From contig NC_087076.1 of the NCBI RefSeq assembly GCF_026151205.1, positions 2,751,902-2,815,901 on the forward strand: a DNA stretch of 64,000 nucleotides. Direction: 5' to 3'. Position 1 is the first letter of the stretch, and every line of letters starts with the position of its first letter. The translations under genes were made by a program, and so were the position numbers. Source of the DNA: Bolinopsis microptera (Eukaryota > Ctenophora > Tentaculata > Lobata > Bolinopsidae). Below are positions 11,813 to 40,847 of the stretch, in pieces. Under the pieces are notes generated by a model. That model saw only the letters and a program-made list of their open reading frames with translations. It did not search any database and was not told the DNA's origin.

Positions 11813-14363
11813 CTAAACGAAACTAAAAAGAAGAAAAGGTAATGTATATTGTATGGATTAAGTGGATTTGACATCACTAACTTTGTTCACAACTTATTTC
11901 AACTTATTTTACCCAGATTCGTTTTGTGACTTGTGGTAGGACAGCTATTGATAATAGTTTGTGGTTTGTTACAATTGTACAATTAAATATTTAAACAGTT
12001 TTCCATGTTCCTCCTTTCTTATCCAAGTTATAAGTGGACTTCTTATTGTTCCCAATCCTAAATTTAGGTAGAAATTAAATTGCCAACTTTGTTCATTATA
12101 AGATCTGTCAAATGAGTTTGATTACTTTTAATTAATAGCCGGGTATTTAATTTTGTATTTATTAAACGCGATTTTTTAATTGCCTTCTGATGATTTGCGC
12201 TGGACTTTTTGTGAAATTTGTGCCATTAATTTTAGTCGTGCTTTTTTAGTCTGTACAGTTCTTCGTATTAGTTAAATCCGGATGAACTAAAATATGCCAA
12301 AGTGGTAAATATAATCCAAAATTAGTGTCCACGTGCAGTCTCTGTCAGGTATTTTATCTTTTTGTGATCACTATAAAACTGTTAGGTGGTAGATACTTAA
12401 ATTATTATCAAAACAAAACACAGTATTGACTATCCCGCTACTTTGCGACAAATATATTGTATAATACATTTAAACTTAATAATCTATATTGTATAAAATA
12501 ATATAGGTAAGTGAACTTAAGCCGGTTTTTGGAGTACTCTGAGTCGATTTTTTAAATCACTTGACTCAATCATCACGTTTAATTCGGCGGAGTAATAGAT
12601 ATAAAAGTATATAATAAATATATAGCTACCAGCTACCTGCTGAAGAAGAAGACTGTGCTGAGTCTATCAGCGTTATATCAGCGTTTTATATATTACAGCT
12701 ACTCTTTGAGTTCCTCGTTGCTAAACGCAAATAGTTTTGAGTTCTTAGCAAGTTGGAAAAAAACGTAGACAAAAACGTAGACAAATGGAAAAAGAAGTGT
12801 GTCTTCTAGCCGGCTTGTGAAAAGTGAATCACCTTATAACCGAGAGATTGAGAGAAGTACTGACTTAAGGCGGCTTCAGAGTTCGAGTCAAAGTCAGGAG
12901 CGGAGGATAAATTGGTCTGACAAAGAGGTTTCAAGATACCAACGCTGCTTGATAAATGTGCATTTTAAACGATTTAGAACTCTTAAACAGTTCACAGAGT
13001 AGTTTTTGACTCAAGGTAATGATACCGTTATATCTTGCCTGATATTAGTTATTGGTATTAGGACGCCACTTAAATACCTCACTGACGCACTAAAAGTTCA
13101 GCATAATATGTCTAATTGCCCATTACTTCCGGTTCATCCAGTTGGTGTAAGCTGAAGTTCAAGTACGGAACATATTATAATACTAGTATCTATATATATA
13201 TGTAATACTAGTATCTGCTCAGCTGCTCTATCTCTATTTGTTATTGCGTCTTACCCTGGTAAGCATTAAATGTCTTACTTTAGAGTCATCTGAATAATCA
13301 TTTCGTTACAGCGTCTATTCTTCATTCGCCGACGTATCTAATAATAATTGTTTCGAGATTTGAAACTTGCATTTTACTCAGTCATTCCCCGTGTATCGGT
13401 GTTATCAAACAAGATCATTACTCTAGATTTTAACTAATGACTAGTTGATGTTGTAGTAGTAGTAGTGTCTAAGATCACGTGTAAACAGTACTGCAGTTTA
13501 GGCAGACTGCAACTCCTGGACAATGTCCGCCGTCAGGTCCACTTATCATTGGCTAAGGTATGGCTAATCTACGGAACTTCATCATCTCTTCGATCGTTCT
13601 TCTGTTTAAATGTTTGGAGTTGTTATTACGTTTACAACGTGAGCCGTGTTATGAAATGGTTGGGTAACATGGAATTTCTACACAAGCTTATTTGATTAGT
13701 CGGCATAAACTTTGATAAAGCATAATTATACTTATGAGATTGAATTTCCCAAGTTAACTTCGATTAAGCACACCACTTACAGTGCCCAGTGGTCATGTGA
13801 TTTCACGATTTAGCAGCACTTAGCGGTAGCCCATCAGCGACGTAGAGTTGTTGTTTTACAATACAGTACACGAGAAAATATAAAGTTTTAGTTATTCTGC
13901 AGCTGCGGTTTTATTCTATAATTTTACTCTTCTGAGTGTATACCAGTTGTAGAAGGTTCTGTAGTTGCGGTTTAGATCGTTCCTTTTCAAACTCTTAAAT
14001 CAAAGGTAGGAGTGACCATTGACAAAACCAAAGCGTATGTTTAGAAAATAAATTTATATATATATAGACTTATTTTCAATCGAATGATTTGATTTAAATC
14101 TTTTAGCTTGTTTTACAGCCATCATCCTTTAATTATATGTCTTGGGATATAATCAGGTTCGAAAATTTGAAATAATGACAATGTATGTCCCCAACTTTAA
14201 TAAAGGGTGAACGATGCATCTGAATTCTGAAATAGTAAAAGCCTTTTAACAAACGTTAATTTTAGATCTTGGCACACTCCTCAGAATATGTTTATTCCCG
14301 CACAAAAATGAGCTTCTGAATTGCACTAAACATGATCCTAATATATATATATATTTTTTTCAG

Positions 14364-14480
14364 GAGCAAGCTAGACGATATGGTATCAGGGCAGGATATG
14401 GTGAACGGTAAGGAGAGGTGCTATTTCCAGGAAAAGAAATGCTTGACTGAAATCCACAATCGCACTGCGATAGCCTCCAG
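14364..14480 (+). CDS. Candidate upstream exon of the multi-C2 gene
   Basis: A 117-base open segment follows a strong acceptor (TATATTTTTTTCAG) and ends at CCAG|GTACTT. It encodes SKLDDMVSGQDMVNGKERCY and about 18 further residues. It ends in phase 2. An acceptor at 19,831-19,832 (ACAATAG|TGAGATG) would continue that phase in frame into the first coding exon of the multi-C2 gene. This makes it a plausible further 5' exon, or a leader containing an alternative ATG at 14,380. The phase match is seen in the sequence; the join itself is inferred. Confidence 0.35.
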
Positions 14481-14775
14481 GTACTTATTTCTTCTGGAAT
14501 ACAGACGTAACATTTTAGGATATCGAGGCGAAGAAATAAGTTATTATTTTTATATAATAAATAAAGTGATTACACAGTGATAACACAGAAATGGGGATCG
14601 TATCCAAGAAGCCCGCACACACATCACATTGTTGGATATCATTATTAGCTACGAAATTTGCGGGCTGCTTTTAATTTTATTTTGTAATGTTAGATTATTA
14701 AATAGATTAGATGTGAACTAACTAACTCTCATTGATAGTAAACTTTATGAATACCAGATTACCACTTACCAGTAG

Positions 14776-14972
14776 TCGACCGGGGGCGGGATTTTTAACC
14801 GGTCCGGGGATCCCCAATCTAGCCGGGGCTGGCCATCGCCATTTAGCCAGGCCGGCAAATCCTCCATTTTGCCGGGACCGGGAATTGCCCCCAGTAAATT
14901 GCTAAATTTTGGCCGGGCCGGGAAGGGCCGGGGGTTCTGATTTTGGCAGGGGCCGGGCCCGGGTCGAGCACT
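14776..14972. repeat. GC-rich CCGGG-repeat block
   Basis: In AT-rich surroundings this 200-base block is dense in CCGGG/CCCGG motifs spaced by AT-rich words (for example GGCCGGGCCGGGAAGGGCCG). It begins GTCGACCGGGGGCGGG and ends GGGCCCGGGTCGAGC, so its ends are weakly complementary (GTCGACC and GGGTCGA). It is probably the remnant of a GC-ended transposon. The base composition is very unlike its neighbours. Confidence 0.6.
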
Positions 14973-15267
14973 GATGAATACTACTACTATCGATAAATGA
15001 ATCAATAAAACTTCATAGAACAGAAAATCCTAAAATTAATTGGATAGATCAACAAATGTAATCACTAATAAAACTGGAACTTACTGTTTACTGTTTGGGG
15101 ACCGGTTTTTGGAACACCGGCCAATGTTCACAAAATCATATGATACATAACAATGTAATTTTATTTAATATACGTGAATATGATAATTGAAAATTATGAT
15201 GTAACCTTTTACATTTATTCATTTAAAAAAACCAAAACTTTAAAAATTAAAACTTGCATATCATGAT

Positions 15268-15287
15268 TTATTATTGTATTGTATTGT
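15268..15287. repeat. (TTGTA)n pentamer tail
   Basis: A short run of TTGTA units abuts a moderately GC-rich segment (15288-15420). Short pentamer tails are typical of the 3' ends of CR1/L2-type LINEs and their SINE partners, so this may be the tail of a minus-strand copy. A similar (ATACA)n run occurs at 50826-50843. Confidence 0.45.
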
Positions 15288-16200
15288 ATCAGATGCCATC
15301 GTGGAGTAGGTGGTCTCCTGCACCTTTTCCGCCTCGACATGGAAGAAAAAACCTAGACATGCAACCTGCAATCCGAAGGTGATTGCAGCCCTTACGGAAG
15401 ACTATTATAAGGTCTTCATGCTTTTATAATTAATGATGCATAACGATAGCTTGTAAACCCCAGAAGTTTCCAGTATCATTATGGATCACTTACCAAGCCT
15501 GGTGACACAAAGCCAAAAGCTGCATGCTGGGACCGGCTTAAAATTTTTAAAGAAACGAATGGTCTTCGTATCATTCATTCCTGTAACTTTGAGTGCGGAA
15601 GGGCGGCGAAAATTTTAGGGAGTTATGAAAAATTGTAAAAAGAAAGTGTGCCTACTTATAGTGGTAGTTAAATGGATGGAAATGTAATACTATTCTATTA
15701 GTAATGCTGTAGCCCAAGGTAAATGTTTGACCCCACGTGGTGTAAGTCATCTGATATAGACACGTTATAAACACGTGAAATAAAAATAAAAATAAATGAA
15801 ACGAGAGGCCGAAAATGGAAGTGAAAATTATCGAACTAAATAGATGAATTACCGAGAAACGGTAAATAACCGTTATGCACAGGGAAGGGGTATAATTGAT
15901 TTATTAACATGGTGACAAATAATTTGATTTGATACGACAGAGAGATCACACGCACTGTTTTATAAGCTACTTGTGTCGGATTAACGATTAGTGGGCAGTG
16001 CAGAGTCGATAGTATAGTGCTCTGTATCAGTATAATAGTGCTCTTGTTTGAAGTGAACACAAATAAGAATAGCTGAGCCCATGTCTTATCAGCACCTGCT
16101 AGCCCTATCAATATGACGCTATCAATATGACAGTGAATGGGCAGTGAAAAATGTGGCATATGGTTGATAGTGACTAATGTGCTAACCGTATAGTTTTACT

Positions 16201-16858
16201 TATTCCTTAGGTAATTCTCGGTAGTTGATTTGTTGAGTGCCTGATCTTGTCGATTTACGTAGCCCGGGTAAATTATATTGTAACAGAAAAGGTGGCCAAT
16301 CTTCATTGTTTCCTGAGCTTTGTAGTTCTATCATTACACGCTTTGCTGATTTCTTATAAATGCTTATTGAGAAAATGCTAGATGGGCAAGTTATGCGACT
16401 AATGTTGTGCTCGGTAATAGCTAATATAGGACCTTTATAGATAACAGTAGCGCGTAGATCCGGTTGAGAGTACGTTGTTAGCCAGTTGATATTGTCGTCA
16501 TAATACGTGCCATACTTTGGTATATCGGGAGGAAATAAGTCTTTTATCGACGACGATACAAGGCCAGGCATGTAAGTTATCTTTTGCATCAGAGTCAGAG
16601 CATTTTTTATGATGACCCCGTGTACAGATAATATTTCGTACTCTTTAAACGTAGCTTTAGTATGATCCGGAAGCTTACCATCCTTGTAATAGTAATTCAC
16701 GTAGCCCGACATAACTGCTTGTATTCCCTGCTTTTGTTTAGTGAACAGTGAGTCAATATGGGATTTTGCAGCAAAGCCCCAAACTAGTGCACAGAAATTT
16801 GAATGAGATTGTACAAAACTTTGGAAGATCTGTAAGCGTGCTTTGATTGGTAATTTGA
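16201..16858 (-). pseudogene. 5'-truncated LINE fragment, reverse transcriptase C-terminus
   Basis: The minus strand reads in one open frame as the region downstream of the catalytic palm of a non-LTR reverse transcriptase. QSFVQSHSNFCALVWGF corresponds to the conserved 'F.hShl.YC..vWg' element, followed by IDSLFTKQKQGIQAVMSG and, near the end, NLPGLRKSTRSG. The palm motifs and endonuclease are missing, so this is a 5'-truncated insertion, the usual fate of LINE copies. The frame has no stop over about 215 residues, suggesting a fairly recent copy. It belongs to a different lineage from the AlkB-containing LINE at 43-49 kb, judging by its C-terminal sequence. Confidence 0.75.
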
Positions 16859-18061
16859 TTGGTAACTTAAAACAGCTCTAACTTTTTGACCTTTCGGTTC
16901 CTTAGTTGAGAAAACTCCCTAATCTTGAGGTTCCGGGCAAAGTGGTTCCTTGGATAATTATCTATAAATCTGATGTAGCGATTTTTATTCGACTCGGTTC
17001 TCGAATTATGAGGTTGACCATTTCAAAAAGTTGCTAAATTTACACTTTTGAGATGGTTAACCTAACAATTCGAGATTGTTGACAGATATACCCTCCTCTC
17101 CTTAATATATATAACTTAACAAAATGGTAATTGATCATACTCGAGTTATAATAACAAACCTAAATCGAACATTACCTCCGGTCTTGCTCGGTCTTGCTCG
17201 GTATTATGTCTGCTTCAAGGCAATTGCACACCCCTTATAGAAAGACAGTTGATCTTTCTATTCGAACTTTAGCTGTTTTGTAATCCTTAATATCAAGCTA
17301 ACGTTCACTTCGAGCCTACTTTCTGACTGAGCTTATGGTAATGAGCTCAATAGATCTGGAAAATGAGGAGGGGAACCATATTACTCTGACATGTGACAGT
17401 GATTAACCAATCAGCTTCAATCATTGACCAATCAAACCCCAGAATCACAGTCGCGTGTCAAAACAAATATGGTTCACCTCCCCACAAGCGTCTGATCACA
17501 AGAAATTTTCCTCTTAAACTTTTATAAGAGGCATTTTGTTACTCGCAAATTTCTTTCAGGGCCTCACTGTTTGTAGCTCTGAAGAGGTGGAAAACGAAAG
17601 CAACTAATTCATACAAAGTTAAAGGATACGTAAGTAGTATGACGTCATGATTCTCAACGTCTATTTTAGATTTAGACTTGTTGATCTTGTCTACTTTATT
17701 TCTTGCTTTGGACCTGTTCTTTTAAAGTGGGTATATCCACATTCCACCATTATCTGTTTAGTTAACACAGTGTGTCAGCGTAGTGATTACTTCCCCACGT
17801 TTTCCATATATGATAATGATATATAATATAATAATACCTCGCCACATTTACATAATACCGCGATACTAAGCCTAAAACCTTGCCCTTCACCCCTTTCACT
17901 CTGTCTGGTGTCCTAGACCCTTAGCACTTAGCTCTTAGCACTTAGCTCTTAGCACTTAGCACTTAGCACTCTTAGGAGTACCTATACCCTAACACACCTG
18001 TTTATAAATCATGTCTAGTTGTTTAGCTGGGATGATAATATATCCTTACTTATGGAAGTAT

Positions 18062-18560
18062 ACCTTAGTTCCCAACAATTTTGTTGACGAAAAATTTGAG
18101 CGGCGCTTTCGCCCAAATTTTTCGCACACAAATTAATTGTTAACCAAAATTTACATCTACTAAAATGTTTGTTAACCAAAATTTTGGCATTTCGTTTTTC
18201 ATGCTTAGATCCGTAGAAAAAATACTTTCTGTTCGTATCTGTGTGAAATACTGTTTAGTTACATTTTAATTCTCAACACAGTCATTCGTTCTTTTAACAA
18301 GTAACACTGCTTTTTTCGAATTAATAGGAGTAATTTGAGAAAGATTACAGTTAATTTAAATTTAGTAGTATATAATTGTATGATTTCATTAATCCAAGGC
18401 GAATAGAATTGAAATTCATTAGGGCCAAAATTGGTCGCCCAAATTTTTCGTTAACCAAATTTTTGGTTGCCCAAATAGGTTCAATTTTTTTGCCCAAATT
18501 TTTCGTACTCAAATTTATCGAGCCCAAAATTTTATCACACCAATTTTTGGGAACTAAGGT
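18062..18560. mobile_element. MITE-like TIR element, about 500 bp
   Basis: The ends are inverted copies: ACCTTAGTTCCCAACAATTT on the left and its complement (AATTTTTGGGAACTAAGGT) on the right. TAT flanks both sides, possibly the target duplication. Inside are repeated words GCCCAAATTTTTCG and ACCAAAATTT. No transposase is seen. It is a non-autonomous DNA transposon of unassigned superfamily. Confidence 0.7.
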
Positions 18561-19698
18561 TATCTGATAGCATGGAACTTGAACTGATAATTGACTTGCA
18601 ATATCGCCACTTAACTCTAATTTTTCCCATACAAGCGTCCAGTAAGGATATAATAGGTGGCTATAATTATAATGATCTATTACTGACTGTTATATTGCAG
18701 TATTGTCCTCCACTCTTACGGGCGGTTCCTTTTACAGCTAAACCAGCTAACTATAAACGCTTGATAACAGATAACAGATAACGGCCATGACATTTACCTG
18801 ACATAACTCTTACTTGTTTTCGGTTTCATGATACAAATTTAAGGGATGATTCAGTATTACTTTATCGTGGTAATGATTGTACTCTCATTTTGTGCGGCTT
18901 TTTGAACTCTGTTTCCTGTACATGTCGGTCCTCCTTTAAAACCCAACAAAATGACTCATCGGCTCACGCTCACATAGTTTCAAACAATGAGTTGTTAACT
19001 GCTGTATTTCTTTTGATGTCGCTCGGAATCTCTAATCTTTCCTTATTCCGAGGCGTTTTACGTAGATGAGGCCACGGGGCTCATGCCACGTTAAGTATGT
19101 TCTATTGTGACGTTTATATTTAGGGGGCGCCTTGCTCGCTATCATGAAGTCTATGCCTATTATTTATTACTGATATTCAGGGCTACATTCGCGTCGCCTT
19201 GGGTAGACTTGCGTCCATTGTTAATTAAAAGAAGTTACGCTTTTCTCCATATTAACGCTTTTACTGGCCAATGCTCTTTGAGGCCTAAAATGAATTAAAA
19301 AATATAAGCGACTGAGATATTCGTATTTCAGGGTAGTTAGATGACCCATTTCCTGTTTGGTGGTCTAATTACCTTCAATATCCCTGTGCCTGTCTGTCCT
19401 GGGTTTATACTGCGTTTTCCAATTATAGCCATAGATTTAGCTGACTATACCCACACTAACCCACAGAAAACACAGCGGCTAAGAGCGAATCTAAGTTCTA
19501 ATTACCAATTTTGAAATTTCAAAAATCACGTGACCTCGAACGAAGCAGCTGATTGGAGAGATTTAGCGTTCTGTCCCTCTGTTGCACGGATTTTATTTTC
19601 TTTATTGAATACCGACTGTCTAATTCAGTGTTAGAAGTGGAACTCAACAGACCAGGTTTTGGTTAATTATTCCTTAACTTTCTTTTAGTCTCGTTAGG

Positions 19699-19836
19699 GA
19701 CTGATCTGCTCGCTGGTTGATATTGCTCAATGTTAGATCCAATATATATATATATAATAGTGAGACTGATCTGCTCGCTGGTTGATATTGTTCAATGTTA
19801 GATCCAATATAATATATATATATATACAATAGTGAG
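19699..19836. repeat. Tandem duplication abutting the first C2-gene exon
   Basis: The sequence GACTGATCTGCTCGCTGGTT through the AT dinucleotide run to AATAGTGAGA occurs twice in tandem, units about 65-73 bp, with near identity. The second unit ends immediately before the ATG at 19,837, so both units carry the same candidate acceptor (AATAG|TGAG). Confidence 0.85.
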
Positions 19837-37236
<17,400 letters not shown>

Positions 37237-37808
37237 ATTTGAATCAAAATTTTATATTCTTGAAGATTTCAGAACTGTAAATTGTAATGTTAAATGTATG
37301 TACATATTTTTATGGTGTTACTGAAGGATGGACACATTGGTTTATGGTTCATCATTCGTGGTTAAAGCTAAACTATAAACTGTAGAAGAATTGTTTAGGT
37401 TTGTCTTTTTGATTATTTATTATTGAATTTGACGAAAAGAGTTGTTTCAAATGTTCACAGGTTCAAATTGCTCCAGTAATCGTAGTAGCACAGATCGGCA
37501 GATAATCTGCGAGAAAATTTTGTATTTAAATTTTGGAGGAAATTTGGTGCCAAATATGAAATAGGAAATTTCTAGAAGACCTATCTTTTTTGGGGCTTTT
37601 GAAAGTAAGAAAATACTGGGAATTTAACTGCGAGGAAATTTAAAACTTTCTGGATGTGGGTAAATAAAACAATTAGTCCTTAATTAAATAAAATTTCGAT
37701 TTTCCACCCACACAATCGCTCAGCACTGACCTAGACACCTTCGAGCATTATTGAATTGAAACTGGCCCTTCAGTCCCCAACTTGAATTTTACCGTGTTAA
37801 TACTCCTT
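37237..37808. other. Gene-free stretch after the multi-C2 gene
   Basis: The 3' untranslated region of the C2 gene presumably lies here. A possible AATAAA-like signal occurs at about 37,665. Nothing else is recognised. Confidence 0.5.
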
Positions 37809-37943
37809 TTGGAGGACTTCGCCGCTTCGACGCGCCGCTCGAACTAGCATTCTTGCTTCGCATCGACGATCTTGCTTCGCATCGACGATCGTTGCTCTGC
37901 TTCGCAGAGCAACGATCTCGACGGATTGACATCGTCAATCAAA
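37809..37943. mobile_element. GC-rich MITE (family G1), copy 1
   Basis: A 135-base GC-rich segment is flanked by perfect 8-bp duplications TACTCCTT (37,801-37,808 and 37,944-37,951). It starts TTGGAGGACTTCGCCGCTTC and ends GACATCGTCAATCAA, and contains the hairpin GTTGCTCTGCTTCGCAGAGC. An 8-bp duplication suggests a hAT-like mobiliser. Copies 2 and 3 are at 39,502 and 39,727. Confidence 0.85.
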
Positions 37944-38134
37944 TACTCCTTAAAATATGCTCTTGGCAGTAGTCAGCTCATCGTATGGAATAGTAATCAT
38001 AATCATTTTGTGCGGTAATTGGTTAGTACTTGGTGTTCGGCTGTAATCATGGTGTCTGGAACATGTACCGTTGTTTCAGTTTCCTCTTCTGAGAAAATAA
38101 ATTATTCCTCATTTGTTGTCAAATTTGTTAATAA

Positions 38135-38405
38135 TTTAACGGGTGATACTCGTAAAATATTTGTTCCAAATATTTTACCGTCGACGAGTTCAACTCGGCG
38201 CACGTCTTGCTAGGTTATAAACCTATAATTCATAATTGATAATATAATAAGGCCTCATTGCTCATTTTGCAAGATCACTATACTGTTATCCCAATTGACA
38301 CACGTTGTAGGTTTAAAACCTACCAGGACGCGCGCCGAGTTGGACTCGTCGACGGTAAAATATTTGGAACAAATACAAAATATTTTACGAGTATCACCCG
38401 TTAAA
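38135..38405. mobile_element. TIR element, 271 bp, long arms
   Basis: Arms of roughly 70 bp begin TTTAACGGGTGATACTCGTA and include ATTTTACCGTCGACGAGTTC. The right arm is the complement, with a small indel. No target duplication was identified. A short frame running across the left arm is fortuitous. Confidence 0.8.
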
Positions 38406-38410
38406 ACTGC

Positions 38411-38477
38411 ATTTTACTTACTATACTGGGCGGCGCGGCGCTCAGCCTGTCATATAAATAGCCTGGTGTCCCCAGGT
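38411..38477. mobile_element. Small GC-ended MITE (family G2), copy 1
   Basis: A 67-base insert is flanked by 8-bp repeats AAAACTGC (38,403-38,410 and 38,478-38,485). It contains ACTGGGCGGCGC near one end and CCCCAGGT at the other. Its left duplication overlaps the end of the preceding TIR element, so it inserted at that element's edge. Confidence 0.7.
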
Positions 38478-38521
38478 AAAACTGCACGAGAGAGGTATAA
38501 CGATATAATACAACGTGTAGC

Positions 38522-38720
38522 TTACCTGAGGACCCCCGACCCCAGGCTATTATGTTCTTACTGGGCCGCGCTCAGCCTGTCATTCCGCCAAATCTTAATG
38601 AACATAATAGCCTGTCATTCCGCCAAATCTTAATGAACATAATAGCCTGGGGTCCTCAGGTAATTATGTTCATAAACATAAAGATTCGGCGGAATGACAG
38701 GCTGCAAGCGCCGCCCAGTA
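38522..38720. mobile_element. GC-ended MITE (family G2), copy 2
   Basis: The element starts TTACCTGAGGACCCC and ends GCGCCGCCCAGTA, flanked by ACGTGTAGC on both sides (8-9 bp). An internal 41-bp unit containing CATTCCGCCAAATCTTAATG is tandemly duplicated. A third, shorter family copy is at about 51,231-51,305. Confidence 0.75.
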
Positions 38721-38905
38721 ACGTGTAGCAAGCCCTATTTTACATATATTAGATGTCATTTGGGGTGATTCGGAATTGGGAATCAGCCTTCGAAAATATT
38801 ACATTGATTGAAATTGGTTTCAACTGTCGGGGGGCCTTTTAAAAAAATCTCGAAGATCGAGTGTACTGTGTACTGTGTAAAGCTTGATTTAGCACGCTCG
38901 TTTAT

Positions 38906-38980
38906 ATTAATGTCCGTTTGGCATTTCAATTATGTCCGCGCCGTTCACGCAATGTTCATTCAATTACGTCCGATAAGGTA
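38906..38980. mobile_element. Terminal fragment of the pogo-like family
   Basis: TTAATGTCCG, CAATTATGTCCG and finally ACGTCCGATAAGGTAAT match the right end of the pogo-like elements at 39.1-41.1 and 42.7-49.9 kb. Only the end is left, so this is a solo terminal remnant next to copy A. Confidence 0.65.
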
Positions 38981-39501
38981 ATATGTACAATTTGTTCTAA
39001 TCGACTATATTTTCGGTTGTGTAAGCAGTAAGAGTACTAACATAAAGGTACCTTTCATTTTACTTTTCCTAAGAAATACGACTACGTTATCGGACCTTAT
39101 TTGGACGGACATTAATTGAACGCTGGAGGCCCTAACGGTCAGCTTTAAATTAATTAATTTCCGTTCAAATAAAGTCCGTTCATTTAAGGTCCGTCCAAGT
39201 TAGGACCGTAAAATTTTTATTCCAAAATTTTTCCACCTTGAACTTTTTGTCCAGAATATGACAACTACAAACTATGAGAACTTTAATGTGCCGTAAGTTA
39301 AAGGTTCTCCTTGGTCTACCGGAGGCACAGAGAACTTTACTAGTAGTAGTATTATACAACATATATATGCTGTAGCGCGATGCACTACTAGGGCCGCGCG
39401 CGCATCCAATAATGAATAATGCTAATATCGCCACCTTATGCAGATCGGCGAGATGCGAAGGATTGACATTGTGAATAGTATATGATGTTTCCAGGGTAAC
39501 T

Positions 39502-39620
39502 TTGGAGGACTTCGCCGCTTCGACGCGCCGCGCAAACTAGCATTATTGCTTCGCATCCGTCGTCGATCGTTGCTCTGCTTCGCAGAGCAACGATCTCGAC
39601 GGATTGACATTGTCAATCAA
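39502..39620. mobile_element. GC-rich MITE (family G1), copy 2, inside pogo copy A
   Basis: Same ends as copy 1 (TTTGGAGGACTTCGCCGCTT to GTCAATCAA), flanked by GGGTAACT and GGGTCACT, an 8-bp duplication with one difference. Pogo copy B has the uninterrupted site (AAGGGTCACTTGG), which proves this is an insertion. Confidence 0.88.
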
Positions 39621-39701
39621 GGGTCACTTAATTTGGTGGGAAAAGTTAACAAAATTATGGCACGCAACAACATAGTTCATGAGCGCGCTAGTACCCGCTA
39701 A

Positions 39702-40510
39702 TAGTCAGTGTAATAATGCGCCAAGCTTGATTATATTGGCGATGTCAATCCGTCCGAGATCGTTGCTTTGCAAAGCAGAGCAACGATCGACGAAGCAAGA
39801 ATGCTAATTTGCGCGGCGCGTCGAAGCGGCGAAGTCCGCCAAGCGCCAGCACAGAACTTTTTTCTCCGATTTCGATAAATTTGGTACCAAAATTTGTCTA
39901 AAAATGTGAATAAAATAAATCCACCGTGTAGCAATTTTCGCTAAAATGCTACACGGCGCTTGTTTTATTTGCCGCGCGTGCTTTTTTTTGCGCAAATTTT
40001 TATTTTTTGGCCTATAACTTTCACATTCCAGTTATTAACACATAATTATTATGGCATCGTAATCAGCTCATCGAGACAAAACTTTTAGTACTAATCTTTT
40101 AAGATTTAAAGGAAAATTATTTTCAAAATTTTTCAATCTGAACACAAGGTGTGAAATTTTGAACAAATTTTTGAAAAATTTGGTGCTTCAAATACTATAA
40201 TTTTGGTACCAAAGGTTGCGTCTGAGTAAGCTCATTACGATACTGTAATAATTATTTCAAAATATTCAATATTTTAGGAGTCATAGGCATTTTAAGCACT
40301 AAATTACCCATTTTTCGTCCTTTGTACATTACTTTAATATTCTTATAATGCACAGGAGGCCCACATATAGCTCGACGTTATTTTGCTACACGGTGAATTT
40401 GCAATATTCACACTTAGAGGCAACTAGAACTTTTGTTACCAAATTTATCAAAATCACAAATCAGAGACAAAAAATTCTGTGCCAGCTCATGGCGCTTATT
40501 ACATAGACTA
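39702..40510. mobile_element. TIR element inside pogo copy A
   Basis: Left end TAGTCAGTGTAATAATGCGCC and right end GGCGCTTATTACATAGACTA are inverted copies that continue inward for about 100 bases, including AGAACTTTTTTCTCCGATTT and CCACCGTGTAGCA on the left. TAA flanks both sides, suggesting a 3-bp target duplication of Harbinger type. Its left arm is itself interrupted by a GC-rich MITE. Confidence 0.7.
39727..39842. mobile_element. GC-rich MITE (family G1), copy 3, reversed
   Basis: A reverse-orientation copy (CGAGATCGTTGCTTTGCAAA through GTCGAAGCGGCGAAGTCC) splits the left terminal repeat of the surrounding element. Flanks GCGCCAAGC and GCGCCAGC look like an 8-bp duplication that has since gained or lost a base. 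Confidence 0.75.
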
Positions 40511-40604
40511 TAATATGACAAACTTGTTCCAGCCTCTTATCTAGATATTACGCTTAATCGTGTTGCCAAGGACATTTTCCGACGTTTTTATAGTTCATAT
40601 TACT

Positions 40605-40682
40605 TTGATACATGTTTCGTATCCCAATATCATTCGGCGGGGCGCGCTTCGCGCCTGACGAGGGGCATGCAACGTATGTCAA
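40605..40682. mobile_element. 78-bp MITE (family G3), copy 1, inside pogo copy A
   Basis: The insert starts TTGATACATGTTTCGTATCC and ends GCAACGTATGTCAA, flanked by ATATTACT and ATATAACT (8 bp, one difference). Copy B has the empty site (CATATTACTCAGGGG). Confidence 0.8.
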
Positions 40683-40784
40683 ATATAACTCAGGGGAGGT
40701 AATGGAACAGTGCTAGGAAAGCTCCACGTGATGTTAAGGTTTACCTAAAGTTGTTTAAGATAAAACCACTTCACGCCGAATGGT

Positions 40785-40847
40785 TGACATACGTTGCATG
40801 CCACTTTTCGCCACTTTTCACTTTTGGGATACGAAACATACTATCAA
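40785..40847. mobile_element. 63-bp MITE (family G3), copy 2, inside pogo copy A
   Basis: The insert starts TTGACATACGTTGCATGCC and ends GATACGAAACATACTATCAA, flanked by perfect CCGAATGG duplications. It is the reverse-orientation partner of the 78-bp copy 100 bases upstream, so two members of one tiny family inserted independently into the same host element. Confidence 0.82.

Larger units (their letters stand above)
7701..19698. other. Gene-poor stretch with scattered repeats
   Basis: No complete gene is recognised. Named contents (palindromes, a LINE fragment, a TIR element and two orphan exons) are listed separately. A GTGAGT-type donor at 7859 after a moderately GC-rich segment (about 7740-7858), and a donor at about 13014, could mark untranslated 5' exons of a gene with long introns, but nothing proves this. 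A Ser/Arg-rich open frame at 12799-12999 has no confirmed splice partners. Short direct duplications include 8495-8570, 11338-11377 (ACTAGTATGATGTCACGT twice), 13180-13217 and 17930-17975 (CTTAGCACTTAGCTCTTAGC units). Confidence 0.5.

Noticed and set aside
12799-13002. Ser/Arg-rich 67-codon frame, perhaps a disordered exon
   Set aside because: No matching acceptor and an in-frame stop before the nearest donor; may be untranslated exon or chance.
17925-17975. CRISPR-like direct repeats
   Set aside because: Short CTTAGCACTTAGCTCT repeats without unique spacers in a eukaryotic genome; simple tandem repeat.
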